From positions 1-64,000 of the forward strand of contig JBJEOB010000056.1 in assembly GCA_051880495.1 (NCBI GenBank): a DNA stretch of 64,000 bases, written 5' to 3'. The notes beneath the pieces are model-generated. The model searched no databases, was not told the DNA's origin, and was given only the letters and a program-made list of their open reading frames with translations. This document shows positions 44,381-52,291 of this stretch, one piece after another (position 1 is the stretch's first letter; the number at the start of each line of letters is the position of its first letter). This DNA is from MGBC120314 sp051880495 (GTDB taxonomy: Bacteria > Bacillota > Clostridia > Lachnospirales > Lachnospiraceae). A program made the position numbers and the translations under genes.

Positions 44381-44542
44381 ATGGAAAAAGATAAACATTT
44401 AGGATTACGAATTGATTCGGAAACACATACGAAATTAAAGAGTCTTGCTGATTTTGACGGACGTTCCATTAATGGCGAAGTGCTGTATCTCATCCGCCAG
44501 GCTATCATGGAACACGAAAAGGAACATGGAAAACTGCAATAA
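44381..44542 (+). CDS. Arc-like ribbon-helix-helix protein
   Basis: A 53-residue DNA-binding protein: a beta strand (KHLGLRID) followed by two helices (SETHTKLKSLADFDG and SINGEVLYLIRQAIMEHEKEH), as in Arc/MetJ-type repressors. GGAG lies six nt before the ATG. It is divergent from the recombinase gene across repeated TACTTAAA motifs, so it may control the recombinase; that is inference from position. Confidence 0.75.
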   Translation: MEKDKHLGLRIDSETHTKLKSLADFDGRSINGEVLYLIRQAIMEHEKEHGKLQ

Positions 44543-44565
44543 ATATAGCAATTTTTTTATAAAAA

Positions 44566-44618
44566 AACGGACCATCGCACTTATTTCTTAATGAGACGGT
44601 CCATTTTTAATGAGCAAA
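44566..44618. terminator. Bidirectional terminator between the RHH gene and rnpB
   Basis: GGACC and GGTCC with flanking pairs form a stem between an A-run (44571-44577) and a T-run near 44613. The stem has mismatches, so it is moderate in strength. It would end both the plus-strand RHH transcript and the minus-strand rnpB. Confidence 0.5.
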
Positions 44619-44619
44619 A

Positions 44620-45014
44620 CGATAAGCCGGGTTATGTCATTGGATGATCATCTATCTAGACCTGCTGTTACCAGCAGGCTCAAGCGACCTACCCGCGAAG
44701 CGTGACGGGCAGCCACATAGCTTCGCTATTTGGTCTTGCTTCGGATGGGGTTTACATGGCTATGTCTGTTACCAGACACACGGTGGTCTCTTAAACCGCC
44801 TTTCCACCCTTACCTGACGAATCAGGCGGTATATTTCTGTTGCACTGGCCTTGGAGTCACCTCCACCGGACGTTATCCGGCATCCTGCCCTGTGAAGCCC
44901 GGACTTTCCTCACCTGCAGGCAACGCTTACGCATTACCTGTGTGGCAACGCTGCGCATTGCCTGTGTGACAACGCTGCGCATTGCCACTTAGCCGCGATC
45001 ATCTGTCTTACTCG
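44620..45014 (-). ncRNA. rnpB: RNase P RNA
   Basis: The minus strand contains the universal core GAGGAAAGTCCGGGC, then CAGGGCAGG, GGATAACGTCC, GTAAGGGTGGAAAGG, TTTAAGAGACCACC, GGGTAGGTCGCTTGAG and the 3' core ACATAACCCGGCTTA, in the right order. This is the catalytic RNA that matures tRNA 5' ends. Just 5' of GAGGAAAG, the P3 region is enlarged by about three tandem hairpin units (44920-44989). Ends are approximate: the 5' end is inferred from the promoter, the 3' end from the terminator. Apparent ORFs across it are spurious. Confidence 0.96.
44920..44989 (-). repeat. Tandem 24-25-nt hairpin units in the rnpB P3 arm
   Basis: Units at 44920-44944, 44945-44968 and 44969-44989. On the RNA strand each contains CAATGCGCAGCGTTG or a near match, able to fold into its own hairpin. 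Confidence 0.75.
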
Positions 45015-45021
45015 AATACTA

Positions 45022-45050
45022 ATTATATTAAAAAATAAACAAAATATCAA
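45022..45050 (-). promoter_or_regulatory. rnpB promoter
   Basis: TTGATA and a perfect TATAAT on the minus strand, spaced 17 bp, ending 7-8 bp before the inferred RNA 5' end. Confidence 0.8.
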
Positions 45051-45056
45051 GAATGA

Positions 45057-46628
45057 TTATTTCATTAAGCTTCCATCCATGCGGACTTTGACTTTCTTAC
45101 TCTTCTTATCGGATTTCTTATCAAATTTCTTATCGAATTTCTTGTCAAATTTTTTATCTGATTTCTTTTCTATCTTCTTGTCGGTATTTTTATCGTACTT
45201 TCTGTCATTATTGCGATTAAACTTTTTGTCGGCTTTCCTGTCATTTTTCTTTCCCCAAAAATGCTCACCGCGTTTGTCGTTCCTGTCGCGCTTATAGCTT
45301 CTGTTTTCACGCTCAACCGGCGGTATTTCTTCCTTTTCCTCACCAAGCTGCATGCGGAGAAATGCGGCTGCAATTTCAAGTGCCGTACAATCCTCTTCCT
45401 CCATCTTGGCTGTGAGGATGGCTGTCGCACGGCCAAGCTCCTGATTTCTCATAACATCAAATACTTCGCTTAAAATCTTCTGGGATTTGGCTTCCGTGAT
45501 GTCGGCAACACTCGGAACAGCCTTAGCTTTCACTGTTGTCTTGCAGATATGCTCAATTTCACGAAGCTTATATATTTCCCTGCCGACAACAAGCGTTAAT
45601 GCCCTTCCCTTTCTGCCGGCACGGCCTGTTCTTCCTATTCTGTGAACGTAATACTCAATATCCTCCGGGACATCATAATTAATTACGATTTCAACATCAT
45701 CGACATCGATACCTCTTGCTGCAACATCAGTGGCGATAAGTATGTCTGTGCTGCCGTTTCGAAACGCCTCCATTACACGGTCACGCTGGCTCTGGGATAA
45801 GTCGCCGTGAATTCCGTCCGCAAGATAGCCTCTTGCTTTGAGGTCCTCAGATAATTCATCTACCATTTTCTTGGTGTTACAGAAAATCAGGGCGAGCTTC
45901 GGATTATAATAATCAAGTAGTCTCGCTGTTACCTCTTTTTTGTTCTCCCTGCGGACTTCATAGTAGTACTGCTTTATAAGCGGAACAGTAAGCTCTTTCT
46001 TGACTGTCTTAATAAGCAGAGGCTCCTTCTGGAATTCAGTCGTAATATTAAGAATCGACTTTGGCATGGTTGCCGAAAACAGAACTGTCTGATGCTCATT
46101 CGGGATTTGTGACAGAATAGTTTCCATATCCTCACGAAATCCCATATTAAGCATTTCATCGGCTTCATCCAGCACGACCATTTTTAGCTCATTAAGCTTT
46201 ATTGTACGCCTTCTCATGTGGTCCATTACACGGCCCGGTGTACCGACTATTATCTGCGGGCAACCCTTTAATGCTTTAATCTGACGTCCCATATCCTGTC
46301 CGCCATAGATTGGCAGAACCTTGATTCCATGCATGTATTTAGCAAATTTGCGCATTTCCTCTGATGCCTGAATGGCAAGTTCTCTGGTCGGGCACAAAAT
46401 AAGTGCCTGGAGTGCCTGATTATCAGGGTCTGTTTTCTGTAAGATAGGTATTCCAAATGCTGCCGTCTTTCCGGTTCCGGTCTGAGCCTGGCCAATTACA
46501 TCCCTGCCCGCAAGGACTTCGGGGATAGCCTGTTCCTGAATAGGCGAAAACTGTTCAAAGCCCATTTCCTTTACGGCACGTATTATTCTTTTATCAATCA
46601 AGTCATTTTCCAAATTAAGTAAATCCAT
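45057..46628 (-). CDS. DEAD-box ATP-dependent RNA helicase
   Basis: A 523-residue helicase. Motifs in order: FSPIQEQAIP (Q motif), AQTGTGKT (I), PTRELA (Ia), TPGR (Ib), DEAD (II), SAT (III), IFCNTKK (IV), ATDVAARGIDV (V) and HRIGRTGRAG (VI). The long C-terminal region ends in a Lys/Asp-rich low-complexity tail with DKKFDKKFDKKFDKK repeats, probably for RNA binding. It resembles CshA/DeaD helicases used in ribosome assembly and mRNA decay, often at low temperature. GGAAG precedes the ATG at 46628. Confidence 0.92.
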   Translation of the reverse strand: MDLLNLENDLIDKRIIRAVKEMGFEQFSPIQEQAIPEVLAGRDVIGQAQTGTGKTAAFGIPILQKTDPDNQALQALILCPTRELAIQASEEMRKFAKYMHGIKVLPIYGGQDMGRQIKALKGCPQIIVGTPGRVMDHMRRRTIKLNELKMVVLDEADEMLNMGFREDMETILSQIPNEHQTVLFSATMPKSILNITTEFQKEPLLIKTVKKELTVPLIKQYYYEVRRENKKEVTARLLDYYNPKLALIFCNTKKMVDELSEDLKARGYLADGIHGDLSQSQRDRVMEAFRNGSTDILIATDVAARGIDVDDVEIVINYDVPEDIEYYVHRIGRTGRAGRKGRALTLVVGREIYKLREIEHICKTTVKAKAVPSVADITEAKSQKILSEVFDVMRNQELGRATAILTAKMEEEDCTALEIAAAFLRMQLGEEKEEIPPVERENRSYKRDRNDKRGEHFWGKKNDRKADKKFNRNNDRKYDKNTDKKIEKKSDKKFDKKFDKKFDKKSDKKSKKVKVRMDGSLMK

Positions 46629-46694
46629 TATATCTTCCTTTCTTTTCACAACCAATTCACTCTAACACAAAAGTGTGAAAAAAACAAGGAAATA

Positions 46695-47738
46695 CTAATC
46701 TTTTGGAAGATTACGCTTCAAATAGTTAATAAAATTTCCACCCATGATTCCTATCGCTTTATTGCTGTCCATCCCTCTTAAAAGAAGTGTAGCCGTAAGA
46801 AGCGGTATTCCTGAATGATTACCGAGGCAGTCATCCGGAGAATCCGTTCCGTTTCTCAAATACTTCGCATTATCGTATGAATCACAGAAATCAAATCCAT
46901 ACCCTACGTGCTCATAACCCATGATTTTTACCATGTGCTCTATGTGCTCACACATTTTCACTATAGGATTTTCTCCCTCGCCTGCCCCGATTAAATGTCT
47001 GTACCCGTTCATTCCGACCACTCCTCCAAGCCTTGCAATTTTCTCAAGCTGCCAGTCGGAAAGATTTCTGTAATTGTTGCAGATTTCACGACTTCCCGAA
47101 TGTGTTGCAAGAAATGGTTTTTTCGCGATGATACAGATTTCCTTAAAGCCGTCATCATTCATATGACTCACATCAAGGAACATCCCCAGATTTTCCATGT
47201 ACGAAACCATTTTCCTACCATATGCTGTAAGTCCTCCGTATTTGTTTTGGTTCTGAGAAACAGTTGCGCATCCTGTTGCCAGAAGATTATTTCTGCTCCA
47301 TGTAAGTGCCGCGCCTCTCAGTCCCAACTCAAAAAAAAGCTCCAGTAGATTCTTGTCATAGCCCAGGAAATCAAGCCCCTCCGCATAAAGTATAATGCCG
47401 GTCATGTTTTCTTCTATTACCTTCTCAAGGTCTTTACGGGATTTTACCAGTACAATTTCATCATTTTCCTTAATTTCGCTTTTTAACGCCTGTATCTGTT
47501 TCATGGCATTGACAAGTCCCATTTCCGGAAGCAGCCTGGTTTCGACGAACACGGAAGCAATAATCAGGTTAATTCCTGCCCTCTTCCAGTTATCCATGTA
47601 ATAGTTTTTTATAATATGTTTTTCACCGTTGCAGTGCCTGTATAATATTTCTCCCGGAAGGTCCAGATGTGCATCCACGACAGGATTTTCCCTATGTAAT
47701 TTCACCGCCAGCTTTAATGACTCATTTTCCATTTTCAT
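46695..47738 (-). CDS. Membrane dipeptidase-like (peptidase M19) protein
   Basis: A 347-residue metallopeptidase of the renal dipeptidase family. The metal ligands are visible as DAHLD near residue 21, a Glu in ILYAEGLDFL, His in DVSHMND and His in ATHSGSRE, with the GFDFCD end motif. No signal peptide is present, so it is probably cytosolic despite the family name. It likely cleaves dipeptides, including ones with D-amino acids. The ribosome site is weak, and a second Met lies two residues in. It is monocistronic. Confidence 0.87.
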   Translation of the reverse strand: MKMENESLKLAVKLHRENPVVDAHLDLPGEILYRHCNGEKHIIKNYYMDNWKRAGINLIIASVFVETRLLPEMGLVNAMKQIQALKSEIKENDEIVLVKSRKDLEKVIEENMTGIILYAEGLDFLGYDKNLLELFFELGLRGAALTWSRNNLLATGCATVSQNQNKYGGLTAYGRKMVSYMENLGMFLDVSHMNDDGFKEICIIAKKPFLATHSGSREICNNYRNLSDWQLEKIARLGGVVGMNGYRHLIGAGEGENPIVKMCEHIEHMVKIMGYEHVGYGFDFCDSYDNAKYLRNGTDSPDDCLGNHSGIPLLTATLLLRGMDSNKAIGIMGGNFINYLKRNLPKD

Positions 47739-47841
47739 ATTTCACTCACATTTTCAATTAACCTCTTCAGATAATTATATGATTTGAACATTTTTTACGT
47801 GTCTGAATATTATAAAATATCGGGATGAGGAGTTGATTATT

Positions 47842-48483
47842 ATGAAAATTTTAGTACCATGCAAACCGGAGAATTTTACAAACTATAAAAATGCACTGAT
47901 AAACAGCGGTTTAGAACCCGTCAATGCCCTTGCTGCCTTTGATGTAGGCGAATACGCAGGTCTTGTTCTTCCGGGTGGCACAGACATTGACCCGGCCTAT
48001 TTTCATGAGCCGAACAAAGGCTCAAAAAACATTGATTCCGGCCTTGACGCCGCGCAGTTTAAGTTAATGTCACAATTTGTAAGTTACGGCAAACCTGTCC
48101 TTGGAATATGCAAAGGCATGCAGATAATTAATGTATTTTTTGGTGGAAAAATTGACCAGAACCTTGCCACTGCAGCCGCCCACGCTTACATAAACAAGGA
48201 TCAGATTCACGAAACACGCGTCACGAAAGACTGCTTTTTATATGATTTGTATGGAGAAACATTTTATGTAAACAGCGCACATCACCAGGGATGCAGTCTT
48301 CTTGGCAACAATATCGTAAGAATCCAGACTTCAACGCGGGATAATGTGACTGAGGGAATCATGCATACCACTCTTCCGATTATTGGACTTCAATGGCATC
48401 CTGAACGTTTATGCTGCGGCTTTTATAATCCGGAAACAATAAATGGCAGCTTCATATTTGATTATTTCAAATCACTGTTATGA
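47842..48483 (+). CDS. Class I glutamine amidotransferase-like peptidase C26
   Basis: A 213-residue protein of the gamma-glutamyl-GABA hydrolase/PuuD-like group. The oxyanion strand is LVLPGGTDIDPAYF, the nucleophile Cys lies in GICKGMQ, and the His-Glu pair in LQWHPE. It probably hydrolyses gamma-glutamyl amides in the cytosol. The ATG at 47842 is preferred, 9 nt after GAGGAG; a TTG at 47833 abuts the ribosome site. It is divergent from the M19 dipeptidase, so both may serve peptide turnover. Confidence 0.85.
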   Translation: MKILVPCKPENFTNYKNALINSGLEPVNALAAFDVGEYAGLVLPGGTDIDPAYFHEPNKGSKNIDSGLDAAQFKLMSQFVSYGKPVLGICKGMQIINVFFGGKIDQNLATAAAHAYINKDQIHETRVTKDCFLYDLYGETFYVNSAHHQGCSLLGNNIVRIQTSTRDNVTEGIMHTTLPIIGLQWHPERLCCGFYNPETINGSFIFDYFKSLL

Positions 48484-48501
48484 ACCTGCCAAATATATTA
48501 T

Positions 48502-48996
48502 TTATTCAATTTTAGATAATATTTCAATTACCTCTTCACGCTCCATGCCAAGCGATAATGCAAGCTCACTGACAACTCCATACTCAGCGCGTTTTAAATA
48601 TCTTTCATCAGTTGATGTTATCTTTTTCCCATCAGCTACCCGTTTTGCCAGCTTACGCCTTAAAGACTTTACAAGACTTATAAGCTGCCTTATGTCGCAC
48701 GAGGAAATCATTTCCTTATATTGATTTTCTACGAATTTTTCATTAGCAAATTCGGTTTCGGGGATATCAGGAATATCATTTATAATGTGCCTTGCTTCTT
48801 CAGCGGTAAGAATCTTTCTTGAAACTACTTTGACATTATCAACAGGCGAATATATCCTGCTCTCAACATTGCCAACAGTTGATAATACGTAATATAAGCG
48901 CCCACTTGCAACCCCCGGCATATCAATCGGTGAAATATCCTTTACAACACAAATTCCGCTGTTTCCATGCACAACATAATCTCCAACTGCAAACAT
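48502..48996 (-). CDS. CarD-family transcriptional regulator
   Basis: A 164-residue protein with an N-terminal CarD/TRCF RNA-polymerase-interacting domain (FAVGDYVVHGNSGICVVKDI) and a C-terminal helical domain with SLVKSLRRKLAKRVADGKKITSTDERYLKRAE. CarD proteins bind the RNAP beta subunit and stabilise open promoter complexes. The ATG at 48996 has GGAGG 8 nt upstream; longer readings are leader sequence. It has its own promoter and a leader hairpin. Confidence 0.9.
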   Translation of the reverse strand: MFAVGDYVVHGNSGICVVKDISPIDMPGVASGRLYYVLSTVGNVESRIYSPVDNVKVVSRKILTAEEARHIINDIPDIPETEFANEKFVENQYKEMISSCDIRQLISLVKSLRRKLAKRVADGKKITSTDERYLKRAEYGVVSELALSLGMEREEVIEILSKIE

Positions 48997-49028
48997 AAAT
49001 TTTCCCTCCATCCTATCAAATACAATAA

Positions 49029-49058
49029 ACCGCCTGCTCAAACTACAATGAGCAGACG
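49029..49058 (-). promoter_or_regulatory. Hairpin in the carD leader
   Basis: CCGCCTGCTCA and TGAGCAGACGG pair with one wobble in the leader of the carD-like gene. The following minus-strand sequence is only moderately U-rich, so attenuation is possible but unproven. Confidence 0.4.
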
Positions 49059-49092
49059 GTCTCATATGAGATTTGTGCCGATTTACATAATA

Positions 49093-49121
49093 ATTATAAC
49101 ATCATTTTAAAACAAATGTAA
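49093..49121 (-). promoter_or_regulatory. Promoter of the carD-like gene
   Basis: TTACAT and TATAAT on the minus strand, spaced 17 bp, about 95 bp before the start codon. Confidence 0.6.
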
Positions 49122-49195
49122 GCCATAAAATGTTATGTAAATCAATTTTGTCACTTATGTCTTAATAAGAATGAATAGAATTTGTGCATTTTGAC

Positions 49196-49951
49196 TTAGC
49201 CTATTACATCACTCATATCGTACATTCCTGCCGGTTTGCCAGCCAGGAACTTCGCAGCCTCGATTGCACCCTTTGCAAAAATTGCCTTAGAATATGCTGT
49301 ATGCTTAAATTCTATAACTTCATCCTGTCCGCAGAAGAATACTTCATGCTCTCCTACGATATTGCCGCCGCGCACGGCGCTGATACCTATTTCTTTATCG
49401 CCACGTTTAACTCTTTCCTGAGAGCGGTCGTATTTGTAATAGTAGCCGTCATCCAATGCTTCCTTCATTGAATCTGCCAGTGCAAGTGCCGTTCCGCTAG
49501 GGGCATCAAGCTTCTGATTATGGTGCTTCTCAACGATTTCCATATCAAAGCCTGCCGGTGCAAGAATCTGCGCAGCCTGTTTTAACAGCTTAAATAACGT
49601 ATTGATACCAAGAGACATATTGGCTGACTTTAATATGGCAACCTTCTTAGACGCCTCATGAATCTTTTCTGTCTGTTCCTGTGAAATACCTGTGGTACAG
49701 ATTACAACCGGAACATTGTTATTGACACTGTATTCGAGCAATCCTTCAATTGCAGCTGCCGCCGCAAAATCGATGATTACGTCAGCCTTTACGATACAGT
49801 CATGAAAGCTTGAAAAAACAGGATATGCATTGTGTCCGTCATCAAACGGATCAATACCTGCAACAATCTGTGCCTCCTTATCATTTGCCAAAAGTCCTGT
49901 TATAACCTGACCCATCTTACCATTACATCCGTGCATTATGATACGAATCAT
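49196..49951 (-). CDS. dapB: 4-hydroxy-tetrahydrodipicolinate reductase
   Basis: A 251-residue NAD(P)H-dependent reductase in lysine and diaminopimelate synthesis. The nucleotide-binding loop is GCNGKMGQ at residues 8-15, and the substrate motif EKHHNQKLDAPSGTAL carries the catalytic His and Lys. GGAGG lies 7 nt before the ATG. It follows dapA by 17 bp and supplies the next step of the pathway, under the same lysine riboswitch. Confidence 0.95.
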   Translation of the reverse strand: MIRIIMHGCNGKMGQVITGLLANDKEAQIVAGIDPFDDGHNAYPVFSSFHDCIVKADVIIDFAAAAAIEGLLEYSVNNNVPVVICTTGISQEQTEKIHEASKKVAILKSANMSLGINTLFKLLKQAAQILAPAGFDMEIVEKHHNQKLDAPSGTALALADSMKEALDDGYYYKYDRSQERVKRGDKEIGISAVRGGNIVGEHEVFFCGQDEVIEFKHTAYSKAIFAKGAIEAAKFLAGKPAGMYDMSDVIG

Positions 49952-49968
49952 TTTTCTGCCTCCATTTA

Positions 49969-50856
49969 TTATTTAATCAAACCGTAATTCTTCATTGCAT
50001 TCTTTAACTTCTCAAGGTTAGCCGGTTCCATCGGAGAAAGTGGTCTTCTGAGTGGTCCGACCCCCATTCCCATAAGATTCATGGCATGCTTAACAGGAAT
50101 TGGATTAACTTCACAGAATAAAGCGTCAATAAGCTCAATAGCCTCTAACTGAAGCTTAAGACTTCCTGCTACATCTCCTTCAAGGTACTTTGCAACGATA
50201 TCATGTGTCTTCTTAGGTGCAATGTTAGAAAGAACTGAAATAACACCACATCCGCCAAGTGACATAATCGGTACAATCTGGTCATCATTTCCTGAATACA
50301 TGTCAATACAGCCTTCTGCAAGTGCCATAAGCTTAGCACACTGTGAAATATTTCCTGTAGCTTCCTTAATACCCACGATGTTATCAACATTCTTGGCAAG
50401 TGTAACTGCTGTCTGCGGTAAAATGTTGCAGCCTGTACGTCCCGGTACATTATACATAATGATTGGAAGGTCTACTGACTTGGCAATCATTGTGTAGTGT
50501 TCGATAAGACCTGCCTGTGTAGCCTTGTTATAGTATGGTGTAACAACTAAAAGGCCGTCCGCTCCATCCTTTTCGGCCTGCTGTGAAAGATAAATAGCTG
50601 TCTCTGTGCAGTTAGAGCCTGTACCTGCAATGACCGGTACTCTCTTATTAACCTTCTCTACCGTAAAACGGATAGCCTCAAGATGTTCTTCATGAGTAAG
50701 TGTTGAAGCCTCTCCTGTCGTACCGCAGATAATAATACTGTCTGTTCCGTTGTTAATCTGAAAATCAAGAATCTCAGAAAGCTTATCGTAATTTACTGCT
50801 CCTGTTTCTGTCATTGGTGTGACAATTGCAACACCGGCACCTTTAAAAATTGCCAT
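49969..50856 (-). CDS. dapA: 4-hydroxy-tetrahydrodipicolinate synthase
   Basis: A 295-residue class I aldolase that condenses pyruvate with aspartate semialdehyde, the first committed step to diaminopimelate and lysine. GTTGEASTL binds pyruvate, MYNVPGRTG holds the catalytic Tyr, and the Schiff-base Lys lies in GIKEATG. The ATG at 50856 has AGGAGG upstream; an 11-residue longer reading has none. The transcript begins at a lysine riboswitch about 230 bp upstream. Confidence 0.96.
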   Translation of the reverse strand: MAIFKGAGVAIVTPMTETGAVNYDKLSEILDFQINNGTDSIIICGTTGEASTLTHEEHLEAIRFTVEKVNKRVPVIAGTGSNCTETAIYLSQQAEKDGADGLLVVTPYYNKATQAGLIEHYTMIAKSVDLPIIMYNVPGRTGCNILPQTAVTLAKNVDNIVGIKEATGNISQCAKLMALAEGCIDMYSGNDDQIVPIMSLGGCGVISVLSNIAPKKTHDIVAKYLEGDVAGSLKLQLEAIELIDALFCEVNPIPVKHAMNLMGMGVGPLRRPLSPMEPANLEKLKNAMKNYGLIK

Positions 50857-50896
50857 AAAAAATCCTCCTAAAAATAAGTTTCCATGCAATCAAAAA

Positions 50897-50980
50897 GAAT
50901 CTCGCTTGCGAGATTCTCCGCCTGCGGCGGGTCGCAGTGCGACAATCTTCCAATCCGCCGCAGTGCGTTCCTCGCGGAGC
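50897..50980. repeat. Dispersed GC-rich element, copy 2
   Basis: Near-identical to 14468-14524 over ATCTCGCTTGCGAGAT and CCGCCTGCGGCGG, with about 30 extra bp before the shared CGCGGAGC end. It lies inside the dapA leader. Confidence 0.75.
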
Positions 50981-50986
50981 TTTTTT

Positions 50987-51025
50987 TATATAATAGCAAA
51001 TTTCAACGAAATTTCCTATTATATA
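50987..51025. repeat. AATAGGAAATTTC-type hairpin, copy 3
   Basis: TATAATAGCAAATTTC and GAAATTTCCTATTATA around an AAC loop. It directly follows the riboswitch terminator on the dapA transcript. Confidence 0.72.
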
Positions 51026-51052
51026 AAAAGAGCTAACCACAGGGGTTAACTC
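51025..51052 (-). terminator. Riboswitch-controlled terminator of dapA-dapB
   Basis: GAGCTAACC (51030-51038) pairs with GGTTAACTC (51044-51052) with one wobble. The minus strand then runs into UUUUU. It lies about 30 bp past the lysine aptamer, as expected for transcriptional control. Confidence 0.75.
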
Positions 51053-51080
51053 AAAGAACTAAATAATGTATACATATTCT

Positions 51081-51247
51081 TCAAGTAGCTCCCCATCTTT
51101 CGATGACAGTCATATAATTATTCACTATATGCCCAGCACAAGGTTCTTCAGGAAAACCCAGGCTTCGGCGTCGTCCCCTTTCGGATGCAATTATCTGTGC
51201 CTGCCACAAATCACAACTTACTCATAAACTAACGCAACCTCTACTTT
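51081..51247 (-). promoter_or_regulatory. Lysine riboswitch (L box)
   Basis: On the minus strand the aptamer begins AAAGTAGAGGTTGCG, continues with GAGTAAG, GAAAGGGGA, GCCGAAG and GAAAGATGGGGAG, and closes with CTACTT pairing to the 5' AAGTAG (P1). This matches the conserved lysine aptamer as I know it. Lysine binding should favour the downstream terminator and reduce dapA-dapB expression. Confidence 0.92.
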
Positions 51248-51265
51248 TAATATTGATTTACTGAC

Positions 51266-51294
51266 AATATAGCACTATATTAACCCACTGTCAA
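51266..51294 (-). promoter_or_regulatory. Promoter of the lysine riboswitch transcript
   Basis: A consensus TTGACA and TATATT on the minus strand, spaced 17 bp, ending about 20 bp before the aptamer. Confidence 0.8.
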
Positions 51295-51298
51295 TACT

Positions 51299-51329
51299 AA
51301 AAAAGGGTACACTTCATTAATGTGTACCC
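51299..51329 (-). terminator. Terminator of the SSB-family gene
   Basis: GGGTACAC (51305-51312) pairs with GTGTACCC (51322-51329), and the A-run at 51299-51304 is a U-run on the minus strand. Confidence 0.85.
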
Positions 51330-51395
51330 TTCATAAGACAACATATTATAGGCATTTGAAAAACTACTATGATGAATAGTGTCGCAATAGCCTAA

Positions 51396-52064
51396 TTATT
51401 CTTCTTCATTAATTGGATCTGAAACGACGTCATCATCCGATATCATCTCAATCTTGCTTACGGAAACCTCGTAAGCTATTCTCTTCTCACTTTCCTCTTC
51501 GTTGATTTTCTTGGTATATTCACGGCTCTGGACTCTTCCCCAGACCTGAATGTGTCCACCAACCTCAAACGAAGTGGCAAATCTGGCATTTCTTCCCCAT
51601 ACTATACACGGTATGTAGTCCGATTTACCGTATGGTCTGTTAACTGCAATGAGAATGTCAGCAATCTCTCTTCCCAAAGGAGTCTTTCTGTAGACAGGAA
51701 CCTTGCAGATATATCCGTCAAGGAATATCTGGTTAGTCTTGCTCTGGTCCTTAACTTCCTCGTCAAGGAATTCCAGTTCTCTTACAAAGATTGAAAGAAC
51801 AAGTCTGTTCTTCTCTCCTTCATGGCGGTTATATGATCTGAACTGACCTGCAGCCTCAATAATCATACCCGTATAGTCAGCAGTTACGTCTACCAGTCTC
51901 TCGGAAACCATCAGTGGAATAATGTCTGCCATATTGCTCAGACGGTTGACAGAAACGTCCACGAGATAGAAGCTTTCCCCAAAAACCTCATGGCTGTATC
52001 TGAAACCGGATACAATTTCTCCCACAATGCTAACTCTGTTGTTTTCAATTACCTTATCAATCAT
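51396..52064 (-). CDS. Single-stranded DNA-binding protein family (tandem OB folds)
   Basis: A 222-residue protein with two OB-fold segments. The second half carries an SSB-like block (IFLDGYICKVPVYRKTPLGREIADILIAVNR, then YIPCIVWGRNARFA and VWGRVQSREYTKK). The first OB fold is more diverged (NRVSIVGEIVSGF). The acidic C-terminus lacks the exact DDDIPF tip of housekeeping SSB, so this is probably an accessory paralog. The ATG at 52064 has GGGAG upstream. Confidence 0.78.
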   Translation of the reverse strand: MIDKVIENNRVSIVGEIVSGFRYSHEVFGESFYLVDVSVNRLSNMADIIPLMVSERLVDVTADYTGMIIEAAGQFRSYNRHEGEKNRLVLSIFVRELEFLDEEVKDQSKTNQIFLDGYICKVPVYRKTPLGREIADILIAVNRPYGKSDYIPCIVWGRNARFATSFEVGGHIQVWGRVQSREYTKKINEEESEKRIAYEVSVSKIEMISDDDVVSDPINEEE

Positions 52065-52291
52065 TTCGTATTTCTCCCTTCCTTCAAGGCACATGTCTCC
52101 CTCCAGACCATGCTGCCTTCGTGCTTAAAATTTTTTCTACGGTATATTATATTCGTATGATTGATATTCTATTCCAAAAATGTGACGAATTTTTGAACTT
52201 TTTCTTTAAATTTTAAAAAATATTTATTGTATAAATGTTAAAATGTGCTAAACTATAAAGGTTGAAATTAATTTAAGGAAGGAAAAATAAA

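Noticed and set aside
44730..44969. 79-residue plus-strand ORF
   Set aside because: It lies antisense to the RNase P RNA core and has no ribosome site.
49236..49471. Plus-strand ORFs over dapB
   Set aside because: Shadows of a well-supported dapB reading on the minus strand.
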